A DNA stretch of 64,000 nucleotides, from assembly GCF_014656055.1 (NCBI RefSeq), contig NZ_BNBR01000006.1, positions 186,001 to 250,000 of the forward strand. Direction: 5' to 3'. Under the pieces are notes generated by a model. That model was given only the letters and a program-made list of their open reading frames with translations, ran no database searches and had not been told where the DNA came from. This DNA comes from Streptomyces griseosporeus (GTDB lineage Bacteria > Actinomycetota > Actinomycetes > Streptomycetales > Streptomycetaceae). Position numbers and translations under genes: made by a program. This document shows, one piece after another, positions 61,332-64,000 of the stretch. How positions within the stretch are numbered: position 1 is the first letter of the stretch; every line of letters starts with the position of its first letter.

Positions 61332-62089
61332 GCGCGCACTACTTCCGTGCCGACGCGCTCGATGGCGGCGGCGTCTTCGTTGCTCAGCCCGCTGTCGGTG
61401 ATCAGCAGGTCCACGTCGCCGAGGTCGCCGAAGCGGGCGAAGTGCTCCTGGCCGTGCTTGGAGGAGTCGGCGAGCAGCACCACACGCCGCGCGGCGGCCA
61501 CGGCCGCCCGCTTGACGGCGGCCTCGGCGAGGTCGGGGGTGGTCAGACCGTGCTCGGCGGAGAACCCGTTGGCGGCCACGAACAGCACGTCGGCGCGGAT
61601 CTCGCCGTACGCCCGCAGCGCCCAGGCGTCCACGGCGGCGCGCGTACGGTGCCGTACGCGCCCCCCGACGAGGTGGAGCTGGATGCCGGGGTGGTCCGCG
61701 AGGCGGGCGGCGATCGGCAGGCTGTGGGTGACGACGGTGAGGGAGGCCTCCAGCGGTATGGCGGCGGCCAGCCGGGCGACCGTCGTACCGGCGTCGAGGA
61801 CGAGGGTGCCCTCGACCGGCAGTTCCGCGACGGCGGCCTTGGCGATGCGGTCCTTCTCGTCGGCGGCGGTGCCCTCGCGTTCGGCGAGGTCCGGCTCGAA
61901 GTCGAGGCGCCCGACGGGGATGGCGCCGCCGTGCACGCGACGCACCAGGCCGGCCCGGTCGAGGGCCTTCAGATCGCGGCGGATGGTCTCCGCCGTCACC
62001 TGGAACTCCTCGGCCAGCGACACGACGTCCACCCGGCCGCCGTCACGGGCGAGCCGGAGGATCTCCTGCTGCCGCTCCGGTGCGTACAT
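61328..62089 (-). CDS. fruR: DeoR-family fructose operon repressor
   Basis: A 253-residue DeoR protein: ERQQEILRLARDGGRVDVVSLAEEFQVTAETIRRDLKALDRAGLVRRVHGG is the helix-turn-helix, and the C-terminal sensor has GTLVLDAGTTVARLA, VVTHSLPIAARL and a VFVAANGFSAEHGLTTP segment. It probably responds to fructose-1-P. ATG at 62089. Three repeated GCCCGA-type elements upstream are likely its own operators. Confidence 0.9.
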   Translation of the reverse strand: MYAPERQQEILRLARDGGRVDVVSLAEEFQVTAETIRRDLKALDRAGLVRRVHGGAIPVGRLDFEPDLAEREGTAADEKDRIAKAAVAELPVEGTLVLDAGTTVARLAAAIPLEASLTVVTHSLPIAARLADHPGIQLHLVGGRVRHRTRAAVDAWALRAYGEIRADVLFVAANGFSAEHGLTTPDLAEAAVKRAAVAAARRVVLLADSSKHGQEHFARFGDLGDVDLLITDSGLSNEDAAAIERVGTEVVRA

Positions 62090-62126
62090 GTCCGTTCGCC
62101 TCCACCTTGATGTCCGACCACATCCG

Positions 62127-62214
62127 GATCATGCCCGAACTTGTGGTTTCGCTCGTGAGGCTACGCCCGGTTTTCGGGAAAGTAAACAGGTTCGGGCGCA
62201 ATCCGGGCATGATC
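62127..62214 (-). promoter_or_regulatory. Repeated FruR-like operator elements
   Basis: GATCATGCCCG (62127-62137) is an exact inverted match to CGGGCATGATC (62204-62214). GCCCGAAC (62133-62140) pairs with GTTCGGGC (62190-62197). Three sites thus share an (A/C)TGCCCGA-type core upstream of fruR. DeoR-family repressors often bind several such sites with a loop. Confidence 0.55.
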
Positions 62215-62265
62215 GGACCCAGAAACAGACAGGAAAGACAGGTGAGACAGGTGAGGCGGACAAAC

Positions 62266-62340
62266 AGAGAGGCCCCGCGCCCCAGGGACGCAGGACCTCT
62301 CTCACCTCAGCGCGGAAGACCTCGCCGCCGCGCGGGCGGC
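62266..62340 (-). terminator. Hairpins downstream of the EmrB-type gene
   Basis: AGAGAGG (62266-62272) pairs with CCTCTCT (62296-62302), and GCCGCC (62324-62329) pairs with GGCGGC (62335-62340) directly at the efflux gene stop. These are likely terminators of the minus-strand efflux gene, upstream of the fruR operators. Confidence 0.45.
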
Positions 62341-62341
62341 C

Positions 62342-63847
62342 TCAGGGCACCAGCTCCGGCTCCTTGGCCTGGGCCACCGGGGCCTCCGCCCCACCCTCCA
62401 CGTGCTGCGCCGGGCGACGCGGCAGGGCGAACATCAGCAGGAAGATGCCGGCCATGAGGGCGGCGACCCAGCCGAGCGCGTGCTGGAAGGCGTTGACGAA
62501 GGCGGGCCCGACCTGCTGCGCGGTCAGCCGGTCACCGATCTCGCCGAAGAACACCACGGACACCAGACCCAGGCCGAGCGCGTTGCCCATCTGCTGCACG
62601 GTGTTGATGAGCCCGGACGCCGAGCCGGAGTGCTCACGCGGCACCTCCGAGAGCACCGCGTCCGTCAGCGGGGCGACGATCAGGCCCATGCCCACGCCCA
62701 TCACGACCAGCGGCAGCGCCATCTGCCAGGAGGCGATGGACAGGCCGTAGCGGTGGGCCTCCCAGATGTAGATCAGCACGCCCGCGGCCATGACCAGCGC
62801 GCCGGCCTGGAGCACCCCGCGGCCGAAACGCGGGACCAGCTTCTGCACGGACAGCCCGGCCGCCGTCGAGACGGCGATCGAGAACGGCACCCCGGTCAGC
62901 CCGGCGCGCAGCGGCGTCCAGCCGAGCCCGACCTGCATGTACAGCGTCCACACCAGGAAGAACACGCCGAGGGCGACACCGAAGACGGTCTGTACGGCGA
63001 TACCGGCGGCGAAGCTCTTCACGCGGAACAGCGACAGCTCGACGAGCGGGGAGCCGTCCCGCGCGCCCTTGCGCCGCTCGTACACCACCAGCGCCCCGAA
63101 CACCACGAGCGCACCGGCCATCGAGAGGTACCCCCACAGCGGCCAGCCCAGCTCGCGGCCGCGGGTCAGCGGGTACAGCAGCATGAGCAGACCGAGCGTC
63201 ACCAGGGCGACGCCGACGAGGTCCAGCTTCAGCGCGCGCGGCGCCTTGGACTCGGTGATGAAGCGGCTGCCGAGGATCAGACCGGCGATGCCCACGGGCA
63301 GGTTGATCAGGAAGATCGGCCGCCAGGCCAGCCCGAACAGGTCCCACTCCGTCAGCAGGGCGCCCAGCAGCGGCCCGGACACCGCGCCCAGCCCGACGAT
63401 GGCGCCGAAGAGCCCGAAGACCTTGCCGCGCTCGTGCGCCGGGAAGGTGGCGTGCACGATCGACAGCACCTGCGGCACCATCATCGCCGCCATGGCGCCC
63501 TGGAGGATGCGGGCGGCGACCAGCATCTCGGGGTTGGCGGCGAAGCCGCACAGCGCCGAGGCCAGCGTGAAACCGCCGATACCCACGAGGAAGAGCCGCT
63601 TGCGCCCGTGGATGTCACCCAGCCGCCCACCGGTGATGAGACCGGCGGCGAAGGCGAGGGCATAGCCGGCGGTGATCCACTGGATCTGACTGAAGGTCGC
63701 GCCGGCCTCCTCCTGTATGGAGGGGATGGCGATATTGACGATGGTCACGTCGACGAGGTCCATGAAGGCCGCGGTCATCACGATCGCCAGAGCGAACCAG
63801 CGGCGCCGGTCGGCCTGTACGGCGGCTGAGGTCTCGGTTGAGGTCAT
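62342..63847 (-). CDS. EmrB/QacA-type MFS multidrug transporter
   Basis: A 501-residue protein with 14 predicted helices. The N-terminus is RRRWFALAIVMTAAFMDLVDVTIVNIAIPSIQ with the DHA2 motif of acidic Asp in TM1, and motif A is GGRLGDIHGRKRLFLVG. Motif C-like GAIVGLGAVSGPLLGALL and other DHA2 features follow. ATG at 63847. It diverges from a truncated regulator gene, with a palindrome between them. Confidence 0.9.
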   Translation of the reverse strand: MTSTETSAAVQADRRRWFALAIVMTAAFMDLVDVTIVNIAIPSIQEEAGATFSQIQWITAGYALAFAAGLITGGRLGDIHGRKRLFLVGIGGFTLASALCGFAANPEMLVAARILQGAMAAMMVPQVLSIVHATFPAHERGKVFGLFGAIVGLGAVSGPLLGALLTEWDLFGLAWRPIFLINLPVGIAGLILGSRFITESKAPRALKLDLVGVALVTLGLLMLLYPLTRGRELGWPLWGYLSMAGALVVFGALVVYERRKGARDGSPLVELSLFRVKSFAAGIAVQTVFGVALGVFFLVWTLYMQVGLGWTPLRAGLTGVPFSIAVSTAAGLSVQKLVPRFGRGVLQAGALVMAAGVLIYIWEAHRYGLSIASWQMALPLVVMGVGMGLIVAPLTDAVLSEVPREHSGSASGLINTVQQMGNALGLGLVSVVFFGEIGDRLTAQQVGPAFVNAFQHALGWVAALMAGIFLLMFALPRRPAQHVEGGAEAPVAQAKEPELVP

Positions 63848-63865
63848 GCCATGAACCTAGACCCC

Positions 63866-63890
63866 AAGTAGGTCAGAACAGGTCCTACTT
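63866..63890. promoter_or_regulatory. Inverted repeat in the efflux/regulator divergent region
   Basis: AAGTAGG (63866-63872), 11-base spacer, CCTACTT (63884-63890). Perfect arms. It is centred between the EmrB-type gene and the regulator gene, so a good candidate operator for the divergent regulator. Confidence 0.55.
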
Positions 63891-63909
63891 CTGCGGCATC
63901 CTGACCTCC

Positions 63910-64000
63910 ATGACAACCGACACCCCGGCACGTCTCCTCCAGTTGCTCTCCCTCCTCCAGACGCCCCGCGAGTGGCCCGGCGGCGAACTGGCCGAGCGGC
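63910..64000 (+). CDS. Helix-turn-helix regulator, 5' part (WYL/DeoR type?)
   Basis: Only the first 30 codons are in the window: MTTDTPARLLQLLSLLQTPR, EWPGGELAER. The start of this sequence is typical of the HTH_11 domain of YafY/WYL-type regulators (ARLLQLLSLLQTPREW). ATG at 63910. Probably regulates the divergent efflux gene. The C-terminal type cannot be seen. Confidence 0.6.
   Translation, partial: MTTDTPARLLQLLSLLQTPREWPGGELAER

Noticed and set aside
1-64000. CRISPR arrays, toxin-antitoxin, restriction or other defence genes
   Set aside because: No regularly spaced repeats and no recognisable defence proteins were found; the only mobile-DNA gene is the lone serine recombinase.

Overview
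The window is a high-GC stretch (roughly 70-75% by eye) with many GTG and some TTG starts, G-rich Shine-Dalgarno sites, short operons with 4-base ATGA/GTGA overlaps, and Streptomyces marker proteins: an SsgA-like protein (SsgE), SepX/GlpR, a tricorn protease, DUF1876 and DUF6227 proteins. It looks like a core-chromosome segment of a Streptomyces. From memory, and not checked, the gene order resembles the S. coelicolor SCO3154-SCO3200 interval (pmt, two PBPs, ssgE, ECF metal transporter, galU/glp/mog, penicillin acylase, mscL, fruRKA).

Bases 1-5400 carry the end of a protein O-mannosyltransferase, a small secreted peptidoglycan-binding protein, two tandem MecA-type penicillin-binding proteins and ssgE. 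This is an envelope and sporulation cluster. Bases 5500-9400 hold a nickel/cobalt ECF importer (nikMN, nikQ, nikO) overlapping an OhrR-type regulator, followed by ohr. A Nur-box-like site sits on the importer promoter, and the start codon looks leaderless. Bases 9400-20000 carry a serine hydrolase, an NAD epimerase, small proteins, two transport or editing genes, a TetR-MMPL efflux pair with clear palindromic operators, and a 1082-residue tricorn protease.

Bases 20000-25500 hold a GNAT enzyme, a small hydrophilic protein, and a translationally coupled operon of flavin monooxygenase, alpha/beta-hydrolase and SDR, divergent from a MerR regulator. Bases 25630-26973 are a lone large serine recombinase with no obvious cargo, the only clear mobile-DNA gene. 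Then come exonuclease III, a GNAT enzyme, a NarL-type two-component system divergent from a MacB-like ABC transporter, and a single reading frame that joins an EamA transporter to an MFS transporter, divergent from a LysR gene.

Bases 37200-46400 carry tRNA-Ala(CGC), sepX, rimJ, mog, moaC, glp and galU (all minus strand), 5-formyl-THF cyclo-ligase and a penicillin acylase with a hexanucleotide repeat. SepX/GlpR and Glp are known partners in actinobacterial division, so their clustering is meaningful. Bases 46600-57800 carry a K+/H+ antiporter, an MFS gene behind a long leader, an FmdB zinc-ribbon gene under a strong CIRCE-like operator, MTA phosphorylase, a SAF-domain protein, mscL, LtrA, a P1 peptidase, an L,D-transpeptidase and a DUF6227 protein built of two repeats. 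Bases 57900-62300 are the fructose operon (fruR-fruK-fruA). The window closes with an EmrB-type efflux gene divergent from a truncated helix-turn-helix (WYL-type?) regulator.

I found no CRISPR array, rRNA, prophage block, biosynthetic cluster or recognisable defence island. The most surprising signals are regulatory or architectural: CIRCE before fmdB, the Nur-like box before nikMN, the EamA-MFS single ORF, the TGA-containing 14-bp repeat at the fmdB stop, and the orphan recombinase.
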